Origin: Chloroflexota bacterium
GTDB lineage: Bacteria; Chloroflexota; Dormibacteria; Dormibacterales; Dormibacteraceae
Length of the DNA: 55,270 nucleotides
Assembly (NCBI GenBank): GCA_005879945.1
Contig: VBHX01000177.1
Location: forward strand, 1-55,270
Direction of reading: 5' to 3'
This document shows positions 8,557 through 16,091 of the stretch, one piece after another (positions within the stretch are counted from its first letter, which is position 1; every line of letters begins with the position of its first letter). Below the pieces are notes generated by a model, which did no database searches, had not been told where the DNA came from, and worked only from the letters and a program-made list of their open reading frames with translations. Both the position numbers and the translations under genes were made by a program.

Positions 8557-9655
8557 GCCGAAGCTCAATGTTATTCGGTCCCCTGACCTGACCCCGTTCT
8601 GGCCGCGGCCCGTCGAACGCTACCCCGGCCGGCTGCCGGAACGGGTGGACGTGCTCGTGGTCGGTGGCGGCATCACGGGGGTCAGCCTCCTCCACCAGCT
8701 GCGGAATCGCGCGAATGAAATCGTGCTGGTCGAGCGAGCCTATATCGCGGCGGGGGCGAGCGGGCGCAACGCCGGATTTCTTCTCGCCGGCGTGGCCGAC
8801 AACTATGCCAAGGCGGTCCGCACATACGGCCGAACGCGCGCGCGCGACATCTGGCAGATGACCCTCGACAACCACGACATGATGGTCGAGGCCATCGCGG
8901 GCCAGCCTGCCGGCTACCGCCGCCTCGGCAGCGCGACGCTGGCCGCCGGCGACGAGGAAGCGGGTGAGCTCGAGGAATCCCAGCAGCTTTTGAACGAAGA
9001 CGGATTCAAGGCCAAATGGGACGGCCACGTCCTGATGAATCCGCGCGATGGAGAGGCCAATCCCGCCGCAATCGTCGGCGCCCTGGCACGCCAGTCGCCT
9101 CCCGGAACGATTCGCGAAGGCGTGAGCGTCACCGCGATCGAGACAGGGTCCGGATCCGACGTGCTCGTCCACGCCGACGGCGCTGAATGCCGAGCCGGCT
9201 GCGTGATCCTCGCCACCAACGCATACACACCGCAGCTTCTTGCCGAAATCGCAATCCAGCCCCGCCGCGCGCAGATGCTCGCGAGCGCGCCCGACGCCGC
9301 TCGCCTGTCCACAGTTCCGACCTACTCGAATTTCGGTTATCGCTACTGGCGGCAGCTGCAGACCGGCGAGGTCCTCGTCGGTGGATGGCGGGACACCGCC
9401 TATAACGTGGAGGTCGGCTACGACGAGCGGCCGACCGATGGCATCCAGTCCCACCTGGACGCACAGCTCAAGCGCATGGGCGCCGAAGCTCCGGTGACGC
9501 ATCGCTGGGCGGGCACGATGGGATTCACGGAAACGGGCCTACCCCTGGTCGGGCCGGTCGCCGGAATGCCGAATGTCTACGCGTGCGCCGGTTTCAACGG
9601 CCACGGCATGGGCTTCGCATTTATCAGCGCGAAGCAGCCCATCGACTCGATGTAG
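8555..9655 (+). CDS. FAD-dependent oxidoreductase, DAO/glycine-oxidase type
   Basis: 366 aa of the D-amino-acid oxidase/GlpO-like fold. The residues before the FAD motif (TPFWPRPVERYPGRLPERVD) are typical of this class and support starting at 8555; a GTG at 8649 is an alternative. The dinucleotide motif is VLVVGGGITGVSLLHQL. A GASGRNAGF motif and the C-terminal GLPLVGPV and YACAGFNGHGMGFA segments follow, as in sarcosine/gamma-glutamylputrescine oxidase-like enzymes. No Shine-Dalgarno is visible because the start overlaps frdA's start, so the message may be leaderless. The 3' end overlaps the convergent M19 dipeptidase by 32 bases. Likely oxidises an amine or amino acid; substrate unknown. 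Confidence 0.88.
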   Translation: MPKLNVIRSPDLTPFWPRPVERYPGRLPERVDVLVVGGGITGVSLLHQLRNRANEIVLVERAYIAAGASGRNAGFLLAGVADNYAKAVRTYGRTRARDIWQMTLDNHDMMVEAIAGQPAGYRRLGSATLAAGDEEAGELEESQQLLNEDGFKAKWDGHVLMNPRDGEANPAAIVGALARQSPPGTIREGVSVTAIETGSGSDVLVHADGAECRAGCVILATNAYTPQLLAEIAIQPRRAQMLASAPDAARLSTVPTYSNFGYRYWRQLQTGEVLVGGWRDTAYNVEVGYDERPTDGIQSHLDAQLKRMGAEAPVTHRWAGTMGFTETGLPLVGPVAGMPNVYACAGFNGHGMGFAFISAKQPIDSM

Positions 9656-10610
9656 GCAACGACCTCGACAAGAAGCCGATCCAGTTCGTACCCATGATCC
9701 CTTCGACTTGAGCGGCGCTGAAGTGCCGTCGCAGCTTGCGCGGCAGCTCCTTCAGCTCACCCAGGTCGTGCATCGGTCCATATCGCGAATCGATGCCGCC
9801 GTCCAGGTCGCTACCCAAACCCACGTGTTCCGGCCCGCCGGACGCCCGAGCCAGGCGAATTGCATGGCGGACCACGTCGTCGAGCCTGGTTCGGCCCTTC
9901 TTCCTCAGGTGGCTTGGATAGAAGCTGATGCCGAGGATGCCTCCGCGCCGGGCCACCTCGGCGGCGGTCGCGTCGGTGATCTGGCGGTCCCCAGGAACGA
10001 TCGCGCGGGCGTTGCTGTGCGAGCACATGATCGGGCCGCGCCACAATTCGAAGGCCTCCGCAACAGCCTGGTCGGCCATGTGGCTGAGGTCGAGGATGAC
10101 ACGCTTGCGCCTCATTGCCTTCAGGAGTTGCACGCCGAGCTCGGTCAGACCGCCCGGAGCACCCGTACCGCCGCTGTAGCGCGTGCGACTCCAGGCGGGG
10201 CCGATGACGCGCAGGCCCATGTCGGTCCACGCGCCGAGCTGCGACGGCGTTTCGATGGGGTCGGCGCCTTCCATCAAAAGGACGGCAGCGAGCTCTCCGC
10301 GCTTCCAGTTGCGGACGTACGCGTCGAGCTCGCGCGAATCGCCGATCAGGTGCAGCCCGCAAGACCGGTAGTAGTTGACCTCGGCGACGGCCATGATGTA
10401 CGCCTCGTGTTCGTTCTCGTAGACGAATCGCGTGCGCATGGCGCGCCTCGCTCTCGCGGGAGCTGTGTACAGGGTCGCGCAGATCAGGCCGACGCCGGCT
10501 GACGTCAGCGCCGACCGGCTGATCAGGTAACGCCGGGCGGGCGGCCCGAGAAAACCTCGTCCCTCCGCGATCGCGTTCCAGCCGATGTCCAGATGAGCGT
10601 CGACGATCAT
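9624..10610 (-). CDS. membrane-dipeptidase-like peptidase, M19 family
   Basis: 328 aa, ATG at 10610 chosen because MIVDAHLDIGWN is the normal family start (HxD metal motif). Other metal-ligand regions are visible: AVLLMEGAD (Glu), ILDLSHMAD (His) and CSHSNARAI (His), then GLGSDLDGG near the C-terminus. This is a TIM-barrel zinc dipeptidase related to renal dipeptidase and bacterial D-Ala-D-Ala or L,D-dipeptidases. No signal peptide is seen, so it is probably cytoplasmic. The start overlaps the stop of the sugar-kinase remnant (ATGA). The C-terminus after GTNWIGFLSRSL is a short Ser/Arg tail overlapping the oxidase gene. Confidence 0.9.
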   Translation of the reverse strand: MIVDAHLDIGWNAIAEGRGFLGPPARRYLISRSALTSAGVGLICATLYTAPARARRAMRTRFVYENEHEAYIMAVAEVNYYRSCGLHLIGDSRELDAYVRNWKRGELAAVLLMEGADPIETPSQLGAWTDMGLRVIGPAWSRTRYSGGTGAPGGLTELGVQLLKAMRRKRVILDLSHMADQAVAEAFELWRGPIMCSHSNARAIVPGDRQITDATAAEVARRGGILGISFYPSHLRKKGRTRLDDVVRHAIRLARASGGPEHVGLGSDLDGGIDSRYGPMHDLGELKELPRKLRRHFSAAQVEGIMGTNWIGFLSRSLPTSSRWAASR

Positions 10611-11035
10611 TGCGCGGCCACGAGCACGGCGCGGCCGGCCGCCTCGACCGGGGTGGCGCCCTCGACAAAAGCCACGCAGAACGCCGCGGCCAACGCCGCC
10701 CCGAAGTCGTGCGCCGCGGACGGCGCTGAAAGGCGACGGCCGAAGACGCTGCACCCGCCACCCTCCAGCGCGACCACCGGCACGCCGGCGAGTCCCTCGA
10801 GAGGCACACCGAGTTCCACCGCAGCCGGGGTAGAGGTGAACAGGATGTCCGGGCGGATGGCGGTCAGCTCGTACGCGGTCTGGGGGCCGCTGCGCCGCCG
10901 GACCCAGGCGGCGTCATCGAGCACCAACGCGATCAGCGCTCCTTCGCGGCGGGTAGGCGCCGCCGGCGTCGCCTCATCCCCGAGACGGCGCACCCGGTCG
11001 CAGAAGGTCGCCTCCTCTCCCAGGACCGCAAACAT
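10607..11035 (-). CDS. short, degenerate PfkB-family sugar kinase homologue
   Basis: 142 aa that align by eye with the C-terminal half of ribokinase/PfkB kinases. The IRPDILFTSTPAAVEL segment corresponds to the usual LRPDIVFANEDEAELL, VPVVALEGGGCSVFG is the strand before the nucleotide site, and AAHDFGAALAAAFCVAFVEG takes the place of the GAGDAFAAGF helix. The anion-hole GAGD has become AAHD, so only the Asp remains, and the N-terminal sugar-binding half is missing. The ATG at 11035 has no clear ribosome site. It lies just downstream of the MarR operator region and overlaps the M19 start. It could be a remnant or a non-catalytic protein. Low certainty beyond the fold. Confidence 0.45.
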   Translation of the reverse strand: MFAVLGEEATFCDRVRRLGDEATPAAPTRREGALIALVLDDAAWVRRRSGPQTAYELTAIRPDILFTSTPAAVELGVPLEGLAGVPVVALEGGGCSVFGRRLSAPSAAHDFGAALAAAFCVAFVEGATPVEAAGRAVLVAAQ

Positions 11036-11069
11036 CGCGAGATCGAGAATAACTGGCGCCGGATACCTG

Positions 11070-11081
11070 TATTACGTAATA
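11070..11081. promoter_or_regulatory. candidate MarR operator, perfect 12-bp palindrome
   Basis: TATTACGTAATA is a perfect inverted repeat in the only AT-rich stretch between the divergent sugar-kinase remnant and the marR-MFS pair. It lies 15 bases before the preferred marR ATG. MarR-family dimers typically bind such palindromes over their own promoter, so autoregulation of the regulator and pump, and possibly of the divergent gene, is inferred. Confidence 0.5.
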
Positions 11082-11096
11082 ATGAAGTCCTTCAAT

Positions 11097-11669
11097 ATGA
11101 ACTCAGACACCTTGAACCCTGACACGGCCGCGAAGCTGCGGACTGAGCTGGGCCCTATCCACGAGCTCGCCCGAGACGAGTCCGGCCGGCTGTACAGCGT
11201 CGGCATGCGCGCCCTTTTCGAGTCCCTCAACGTCGACATGAGCGCCGTCGAGGCGCTGGCTGCAATGAAGATCGCGTCCCGCACGCTCCATCTGCTGCAG
11301 GAGCGATGGGCCGAGTCCCACGACCTGTCTGAGGGCCGTATGGGTGTGCTCTTTCGCCTTTATCGGTGTGGCGACACTCCATTGGGGAACCTCGCCGAAA
11401 ACCTCGAGTCGACGCCCCGGAACATCACCGGCCTTGTCGATCACCTGGAGCGCGACGGCCTGGTCGAGAGGGTGCCCGACCCCGCCGATCGCCGGTCCGT
11501 GCGGGCGCGCCTGACCCCCGCGGGCAGGGAACGGATCGAGGGGATCTGGAAGCAAGGACTCGAGCATCAGTTCGAGATCGTCGGAGGAATGAGCAAAGAA
11601 GACCTGGCGCAGCTGCGCCACCTGTGTCTGCTGCTGGTCGAGAACGCCAGGAAGGAGCTGGGCAAGTGA
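11097..11669 (+). CDS. MarR-family transcriptional regulator
   Basis: 190 aa with a winged helix-turn-helix. SEGRMGVLFRLYRCGDTPLG leads into the recognition region LAENLESTPRNITGLVDHLE, and the wing is RDGLVERVPDPADRRSVRARLTP with the DxRSxR signature. An upstream in-frame ATG at 11082 directly abuts the palindrome, so I prefer 11097. The N-terminal 45 residues are longer than in minimal MarR proteins. The stop overlaps the GTG of the MFS transporter (GTGA), the usual arrangement in which a ligand-sensing MarR represses an efflux pump. Confidence 0.9.
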   Translation: MNSDTLNPDTAAKLRTELGPIHELARDESGRLYSVGMRALFESLNVDMSAVEALAAMKIASRTLHLLQERWAESHDLSEGRMGVLFRLYRCGDTPLGNLAENLESTPRNITGLVDHLERDGLVERVPDPADRRSVRARLTPAGRERIEGIWKQGLEHQFEIVGGMSKEDLAQLRHLCLLLVENARKELGK

Positions 11670-13252
11670 TAACTCAAGGACTCTCCCGCAACCGGGTGAT
11701 CCTGGCGACGGCGGGCACGGCGCTTGCCCTCTTGCTCGCCGCCCTCGACCAGACCATCGTCGGCACCGCCATACCCCGCATCGTGGCGGACCTCAACGGG
11801 CTCGACCGACTTGCCTGGGTCACGACCGCCTACCTGGTCACGTCCACGACCATGACGCCAATCGCGGGCAAGCTCGGTGACCTGTTTGGGCGCAAGCCCT
11901 TCCTGCTCGCCGGGATGATCGGGTTCGTCGCCGCGTCTGCGCTCTGCGGTCTGTCTCAGGACATGACACAGCTGATCGTGTTCCGGGGCATCCAGGGCAT
12001 CTTCGGCGGCGTGCTGTTCGCCACGGTCTTCACAGTCATCGGCGACCTGTTCCCGCCCGAGAGCCGTGGACGCGTCCAGGGACTTTTCGGTGGCGTGTTC
12101 GGCCTGAGCTCGATCGTCGGCCCGACTGCCGGCGGGTTCATCACCGATCACTGGAGCTGGCGCTGGGTTTTCGAGGTCAACATCCCGGTCGGCATCGTCG
12201 CCGTCGCGGTCGTGCTCGCCGGCCTGCCGTACGTGCGCTCGAAAGCCTCGTGGCGCGACATCGACTTCTTTGGTGCGGTCACCCTGGCCGCCGGCGTGGT
12301 TCCCCTCCTGATCGCGCTTTCCATCACCCGCGACCACGCGTGGACCTCGCCAGAGGTTGAAGGCCTGCTCGCATTGGCAGCGGTCATGCTCGCCGCCTTC
12401 GTGTTCGTCGAGTCCCGCGTCGAGCACCCGATCGTGCCTCTGGAGTTGTTCAAGAACACGACCTTCACCGTCTCGATGGTAGTCGGCTTCCTGACCGCGT
12501 TCGGGATGTTCGGCTCGATCCTCTTCACGCCGCTGGTGTTCCAGGGGGTGTTGGGAATCAGTGCGACCAACTCCGGCGCGCTCATCACTCCGATGATGTT
12601 CGGCCTGCTCGGCGCGAGCACGTTGACCGGATTTGCGATGCGCCGCGTCAAGCGCTACCGGTACCTGGGCACGCTTGGGGTCGCGGTGATGATCGTTGGC
12701 ATGTACTTGCTCTCGCTTATCACTCCATCGATGCCCGAGTGGCGCGTCGTCGCCGCCCTGATCGTGGTCGGCCTCGGCCTCGGCACCACCTTCCCGCTGT
12801 ACCTGACCGCCGTACAGGTCGCGTTGCCGCGCAGCTACATGGGCGTGGCGTCGAGCCAGATCCAGTTCTGGCGCAACCTTGGTGGTACGGTCGGCAGCTC
12901 CATCCTCGGCGCGGTGCTGGCCAACCGGCTGCCCGACTACCTCAAGACCAGGATCGGCGAGCTGCACCTACCGCCCCAGGCGCTCCAGCATCTGCCGTCG
13001 GGCGGCGCCAACGCCGTCCTCCAGCCGGGAGCGCTCTCACAACTGCCGCCGGCGGTGGCGACGGCCATCCGCCTGGCTCTGTCGGACACCCTTCGCGACA
13101 TCTACATATTCGCCGGGCTGATCCTGATAGCCGCCCTGGTCGCGACGGTGTTCCTGAAGGAAGTCCCGCTGGCAGGAGTCCCCACGCAGGCGTTCGGAGA
13201 ACCCGTGCCGGAGGATGACGACACCAAGGCACGCGAACCGGTGGCCGTCTAA
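11666..13252 (+). CDS. MFS drug-efflux transporter, DHA2 (EmrB/QacA) type
   Basis: 528 aa with about 14 hydrophobic segments. LDQTIVGTAIPRIVADL in helix 1 is the DHA2 motif D1, GKLGDLFGRKPF is motif A between helices 2 and 3, and GLSSIVGPTAGGFI is the antiporter motif C. I start at the GTG overlapping marR's stop, although the frame is open far upstream. The loop near residues 430-475 is extracellular-like and unusually polar, as in many 14-helix pumps. Proton-coupled export of hydrophobic compounds under MarR control is the expected role. Confidence 0.92.
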   Translation: MITQGLSRNRVILATAGTALALLLAALDQTIVGTAIPRIVADLNGLDRLAWVTTAYLVTSTTMTPIAGKLGDLFGRKPFLLAGMIGFVAASALCGLSQDMTQLIVFRGIQGIFGGVLFATVFTVIGDLFPPESRGRVQGLFGGVFGLSSIVGPTAGGFITDHWSWRWVFEVNIPVGIVAVAVVLAGLPYVRSKASWRDIDFFGAVTLAAGVVPLLIALSITRDHAWTSPEVEGLLALAAVMLAAFVFVESRVEHPIVPLELFKNTTFTVSMVVGFLTAFGMFGSILFTPLVFQGVLGISATNSGALITPMMFGLLGASTLTGFAMRRVKRYRYLGTLGVAVMIVGMYLLSLITPSMPEWRVVAALIVVGLGLGTTFPLYLTAVQVALPRSYMGVASSQIQFWRNLGGTVGSSILGAVLANRLPDYLKTRIGELHLPPQALQHLPSGGANAVLQPGALSQLPPAVATAIRLALSDTLRDIYIFAGLILIAALVATVFLKEVPLAGVPTQAFGEPVPEDDDTKAREPVAV

Positions 13253-13349
13253 CCGGGCGTCTAAAAAAACCGCCACCTCCAAATCACCGGCAGGCGAGTT
13301 AAAATCGCCCCCGAAACGCTAGAGGGGGTAGACCGGTCAACCACGTCCG

Positions 13350-13378
13350 GGCCTCTGAGCGACTTTCATGGGGAGGCC
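13350..13378 (+). promoter_or_regulatory. leader hairpin covering the ribosome binding site
   Basis: GGCCTC (13350-13355) and GAGGCC (13373-13378) can pair around a 17-base loop. The right arm contains the GGGGAGG ribosome binding site of the zinc-ribbon gene starting at 13384. A TAAAAT at 13300-13305 could be the -10 box, giving a leader of about 70 bases. Control of translation by this stem is inferred from the geometry only. Confidence 0.35.
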
Positions 13379-13383
13379 AGACG

Positions 13384-13668
13384 GTGAGTTTCTCGGACAG
13401 GACGTTGCAGTGCCGCGACTGTGGGCGCGATTTCATTTTCACGGCGGGGGAGCAGGAGTTCTATCAGTCGCGGGGGCTGCAGAATGAGCCTCGCCGGTGT
13501 CCGGAATGTCGAGCGGCCCGCCGCTCGTCCGAGGGCAACGGCCGGACGCGCGTGATGCATGACGTGATCTGCTCGAACTGCGGGAAGCAGACGCAGGTGC
13601 CGTTCGTGCCGACGGGGGCGAGGCCGGTTTATTGCCTTGATTGCTTCCAGACAGTGGGGCGCCGCTAG
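13384..13668 (+). CDS. double zinc-ribbon protein
   Basis: 94 aa, GTG start with GGGGAGG eight bases upstream. The first ribbon is LQCRDCGRDFIFTAGEQEF followed by PRRCPECRAAR. The second is ICSNCGKQTQVPFVPTG followed by VYCLDCF, giving four CxxC pairs. This is the zf-trcl type of small zinc protein common in Chloroflexota and Actinomycetota, where copies are often linked to cold-shock or translation genes. No enzymatic residues are seen, and nucleic-acid or ribosome binding is only a guess. It is followed by a strong bidirectional terminator and appears to be a single-gene unit. Confidence 0.82.
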   Translation: MSFSDRTLQCRDCGRDFIFTAGEQEFYQSRGLQNEPRRCPECRAARRSSEGNGRTRVMHDVICSNCGKQTQVPFVPTGARPVYCLDCFQTVGRR

Positions 13669-13698
13669 CAGCAAACCGTCTTACGTAACGTCGCAATT

Positions 13699-13721
13699 GC
13701 GGCCGGGTTCACCCCGGCCGC
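13699..13721. terminator. bidirectional hairpin terminator
   Basis: A perfect 9-bp GC stem (GCGGCCGGG / CCCGGCCGC) with a 5-base loop lies between two convergent genes. No long U tract follows on either strand; there is only a short CTTTAT on the forward side. Termination is inferred from position and stem strength. Confidence 0.6.
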
Positions 13722-13732
13722 AGCTTTATCAA

Positions 13733-14011
13733 CTACTTCGGACTCAGGTCGAGCTCAAATTCCTCCGCGCAATCGCAGCCAATCAGCTGCTCTCCACATC
13801 GTGGGCACTGTTCCAAATCGCAGCCGAAGTGGTGCGTGCCGCCGGCGACCACCCCACAGTCGCCGCAGCGGCCGCTGAAGCTCCCCGGCCATATCGTCTC
13901 CGCTCCATAGACCACTGGCGTGAAAACCTCATTGCGGAAGGTCATCTCAGATCGCGTTGTGCACGTATCCGCCTGAAGCATCTCCTGCCTGCAGTCCTCG
14001 CAAACAGCCAT
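13733..14011 (-). CDS. small zinc-binding protein of unknown function
   Basis: 92 aa. Cys pairs occur in VCEDCRQEM, RCGDCGVVAGGTHHFGCD and CPRCGEQLIGCDC, with a His-His in between, so two or three zinc knuckles are likely. The RCGDCG...HHxGCDxxxCPRCGxQLIxCxC pattern recurs in actinobacterial hypothetical proteins. I prefer the ATG at 14011 (MAVCEDC) over 14041, because the Cys-rich fold begins there. The acidic C-terminus is EEFELDLSPK. It is convergent with the zinc-ribbon gene. Function unknown. Confidence 0.65.
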   Translation of the reverse strand: MAVCEDCRQEMLQADTCTTRSEMTFRNEVFTPVVYGAETIWPGSFSGRCGDCGVVAGGTHHFGCDLEQCPRCGEQLIGCDCAEEFELDLSPK

Positions 14012-14063
14012 CGCCCGAGATGCTATGCCGGATGCCGGCAAACGCCAACCGCCTTAACAGCGG

Positions 14064-14849
14064 CTACGCGATAGCGATCGGCCTGACTGGGGAACCGGTC
14101 GCCCCGCGCATCTTCAGCGGCAGGCAGATGAACGCGAACTCGTAAACCTTCGCCGCCGCGAGCTCCTCCAGGTTCAGGTTCTCGATGATCGGGATTCCGG
14201 CCCGCACCAGGAGGAGGACATGGCCGGGAAGCGTGAACCCGAGCTCAGGGTCCGGTGGACCGATGACGTCCCAGGCCATGTTGTCGGCGCCGACAGCGCG
14301 GACGCCACGCTCCGAAAGCCAGCGCGAGCCACTCGGGCCGACGCCCGCCGCATGCAGGTATTGCGGAGCATCGGACCACAGTGAGCCGTAGCCGGTGCGC
14401 ACCAGCACGACGTCTCCCGCGCGCACCTCGACTCCACCAAACGCAGTGGCCTGCTCGAGCTCCTGCCGGCTGATGTAGTGATCTGGCGGCAGCATCTGTT
14501 CGTGGGCGACGTCCAGCAGGACGCCGCGACAGACCAGCGGTGCCATCGTGTCGATGCCAAGAACCCGGAAGCCGACTGAGGTCTGCACTCCGGAGTCGAC
14601 ATGCACACCGCCGTGCAGGAGCATGTTCTCGGCCTGGTGCGCGAGCGCATCGATGTGAGTGCCCGAGTGCTCGGGCATGACCACCAGCCCGGACGCACCT
14701 GTCCGCGCCTCCGGTGCCCCCCGCGCATGGTGGCGGTGCAGGAAGTAGTTGAACCCCGGCGCGTGAGCCGGATGGGTTGGTGCGCCGGCGAAACGGGGCT
14801 GCTCGAGATCGAAGACTCGGGCCGCTCCGAGTGTCTCGGCGAGGCTCAC
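14064..14849 (-). CDS. cyclase-family metal hydrolase (kynurenine formamidase-like)
   Basis: 261 aa of the PF04199 cyclase fold. The metal motif [12 protein letters not shown] (HxGTHxD) is present, with a later His at LPGHVLLLV and the acidic region [11 protein letters not shown]. Family members hydrolyse N-formylkynurenine or similar amide or lactone bonds, or act in polyketide cyclisation. It starts with a GTG overlapping the stop of the IF-1 homologue, so it is the last gene of a reverse unit. No other tryptophan-catabolic genes are near, so the kynurenine role is not supported by context. Confidence 0.85.
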   Translation of the reverse strand: MSLAETLGAARVFDLEQPRFAGAPTHPAHAPGFNYFLHRHHARGAPEARTGASGLVVMPEHSGTHIDALAHQAENMLLHGGVHVDSGVQTSVGFRVLGIDTMAPLVCRGVLLDVAHEQMLPPDHYISRQELEQATAFGGVEVRAGDVVLVRTGYGSLWSDAPQYLHAAGVGPSGSRWLSERGVRAVGADNMAWDVIGPPDPELGFTLPGHVLLLVRAGIPIIENLNLEELAAAKVYEFAFICLPLKMRGATGSPVRPIAIA

Positions 14850-15142
14850 TCTCTGTAGCGGTAGACGATTCGTCCGCGCGTCAGGTCGTAAGGCGAAAGC
14901 TCGACCCTGATCCGGTCTCCGGGCGTGATGCGGATGAAATAGCGGCGCATGCGCCCCGCCGCGTAGGCGATTAGCTTGTGGCCGTTCTCGAGCTCGACCT
15001 CGAACATTGCATTTGGGAGTGCTTGAGAGACGACGGCGTCCATGACGACCGCCTGCTCTTTCTGGCCGCCATCATCCTTCTCCGGCTTGCGCGCCTTCTC
15101 TGGTCGTCGCGGACCTCTGCGCTGGCTCTTGAACTTTCCCAA
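14846..15142 (-). CDS. infA: translation initiation factor IF-1 with basic N-terminal extension
   Basis: The C-terminal about 70 residues match IF-1 closely: [20 protein letters not shown], then [20 protein letters not shown] and [14 protein letters not shown], an OB (S1-like) fold that binds the 30S A site. About 27 residues rich in Lys, Arg and Pro precede it ([19 protein letters not shown]). The start at 15142 is a TTG without a clear Shine-Dalgarno; the internal ATG at 15043 would cut into the fold. It is not beside rpmJ, rpsM or secY as infA usually is. It may be the only IF-1 or a second copy, which the window cannot decide. Confidence 0.8.
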   Translation of the reverse strand: MGKFKSQRRGPRRPEKARKPEKDDGGQKEQAVVMDAVVSQALPNAMFEVELENGHKLIAYAAGRMRRYFIRITPGDRIRVELSPYDLTRGRIVYRYRE

Positions 15143-15154
15143 GACTCGTGAAGT

Positions 15155-16072
15155 CTACTTGCCAGGCAATAAGGCGACCAGTCGGGCCTCGATCGCCTCA
15201 GCCACATCAGGCGGCACGCGATCGACCTTCGCCAGGCGTCGCAATGTCTCGACCCAGCGTCCGCCCTTCTCGCGCACGACACCGGACATAAGCTCGCAGC
15301 CGCCGTCCATGTCGCCGTTCATGGCCATCTCGAGCCCGGTCCAGAACCTGATCTCGACCATCTCCGGGGCGATGCGAATCGCCTCCTCGGCCTTGGCGCT
15401 TGCAGCCTTCTTGTCGCCGGCGTCTGACAGCTGGTCGGCCTCGGACAGCGTCGTGTACGCGCGCTTGATGCGGAGCAGGCGCCGCAGCTCTGGCAGCGGT
15501 TCGGGAGCATCCTCGACCCGCAGGTCGATGAGCCTGTCCACCCAGGGACGGCCGGTGGCGGTGGCCGCGACCACCACCATCGCCGCGGACTGCTTGCCGC
15601 GGATATCGCCGCCCTCTGCTTCCGCGGCCGCAAGCGCCGCCATCATCCGCTCTGCAAGGGGCGCATCAGTGGTGGTGAAGGCATGCGCCATCGCCGCCCA
15701 GACCGTGTCCTTCTCCATGAGGTTCGCCTGACAGCTGAACCCATCGCCTGTGTGATGACCGGCGGCGGGGATGCATTTGCTGCCGGTATGGGCGGCGACG
15801 CTGCCGCTCGCGTCCACGATCGCGCACTGGCGCACGTCAGCGAGCGGATCACCCGCGGTCAGCGCCGTGACAGCCTGCTCCGCCGTGTAGCCCGCCTGCA
15901 GCAGGTCGAGGCCTAGCGGTCCGTAGCTGAGGTTGACCTGCGACTGCGTGGCGACAGCGCCCACGCCGGCCAGCGCCCAGGGCACGGCAGGGCTGACCTG
16001 GAAGTAATGCGACTGAACCGCGACGCCGAACTGTCCGGTCTCTTTGTCGCGGGCGACGATGGAGTAAGTCAA
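15155..16072 (-). CDS. DUF1028 Ntn-hydrolase-like protein
   Basis: 305 aa. The start TYSIVARDKETGQFGVAVQS and the following VGAVATQSQVNLSYGPLGL, TGSKCIPAAGHHTGDGFSCQAN and RPWVDRLIDLRVED are hallmarks of DUF1028, which has an N-terminal-nucleophile-hydrolase fold. I use the TTG at 16072, preceded by TTAGGA, which gives the exact family N-terminus; the frame is open upstream inside the acyltransferase gene. The C-terminal 100 residues are helical and TPR-like (AEEAIRIAPEMVEIRFW). Hydrolysis of peptides or cell-wall fragments is suspected for the family, but not demonstrated here. Confidence 0.85.
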   Translation of the reverse strand: MTYSIVARDKETGQFGVAVQSHYFQVSPAVPWALAGVGAVATQSQVNLSYGPLGLDLLQAGYTAEQAVTALTAGDPLADVRQCAIVDASGSVAAHTGSKCIPAAGHHTGDGFSCQANLMEKDTVWAAMAHAFTTTDAPLAERMMAALAAAEAEGGDIRGKQSAAMVVVAATATGRPWVDRLIDLRVEDAPEPLPELRRLLRIKRAYTTLSEADQLSDAGDKKAASAKAEEAIRIAPEMVEIRFWTGLEMAMNGDMDGGCELMSGVVREKGGRWVETLRRLAKVDRVPPDVAEAIEARLVALLPGK

Positions 16073-16091
16073 GGGGTCAATCCTAAGGCCG

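Noticed and set aside
7210-8586. Long open frame (458 codons) opposite frdA
   Set aside because: It mirrors the frdA coding strand, has no domain signature and is a product of high GC at codon position 3.
11567-12967. 466-codon reverse frame opposite the MFS transporter
   Set aside because: Highly charged, His/Asp/Arg-rich shadow composition; the forward strand has a complete DHA2 transporter.
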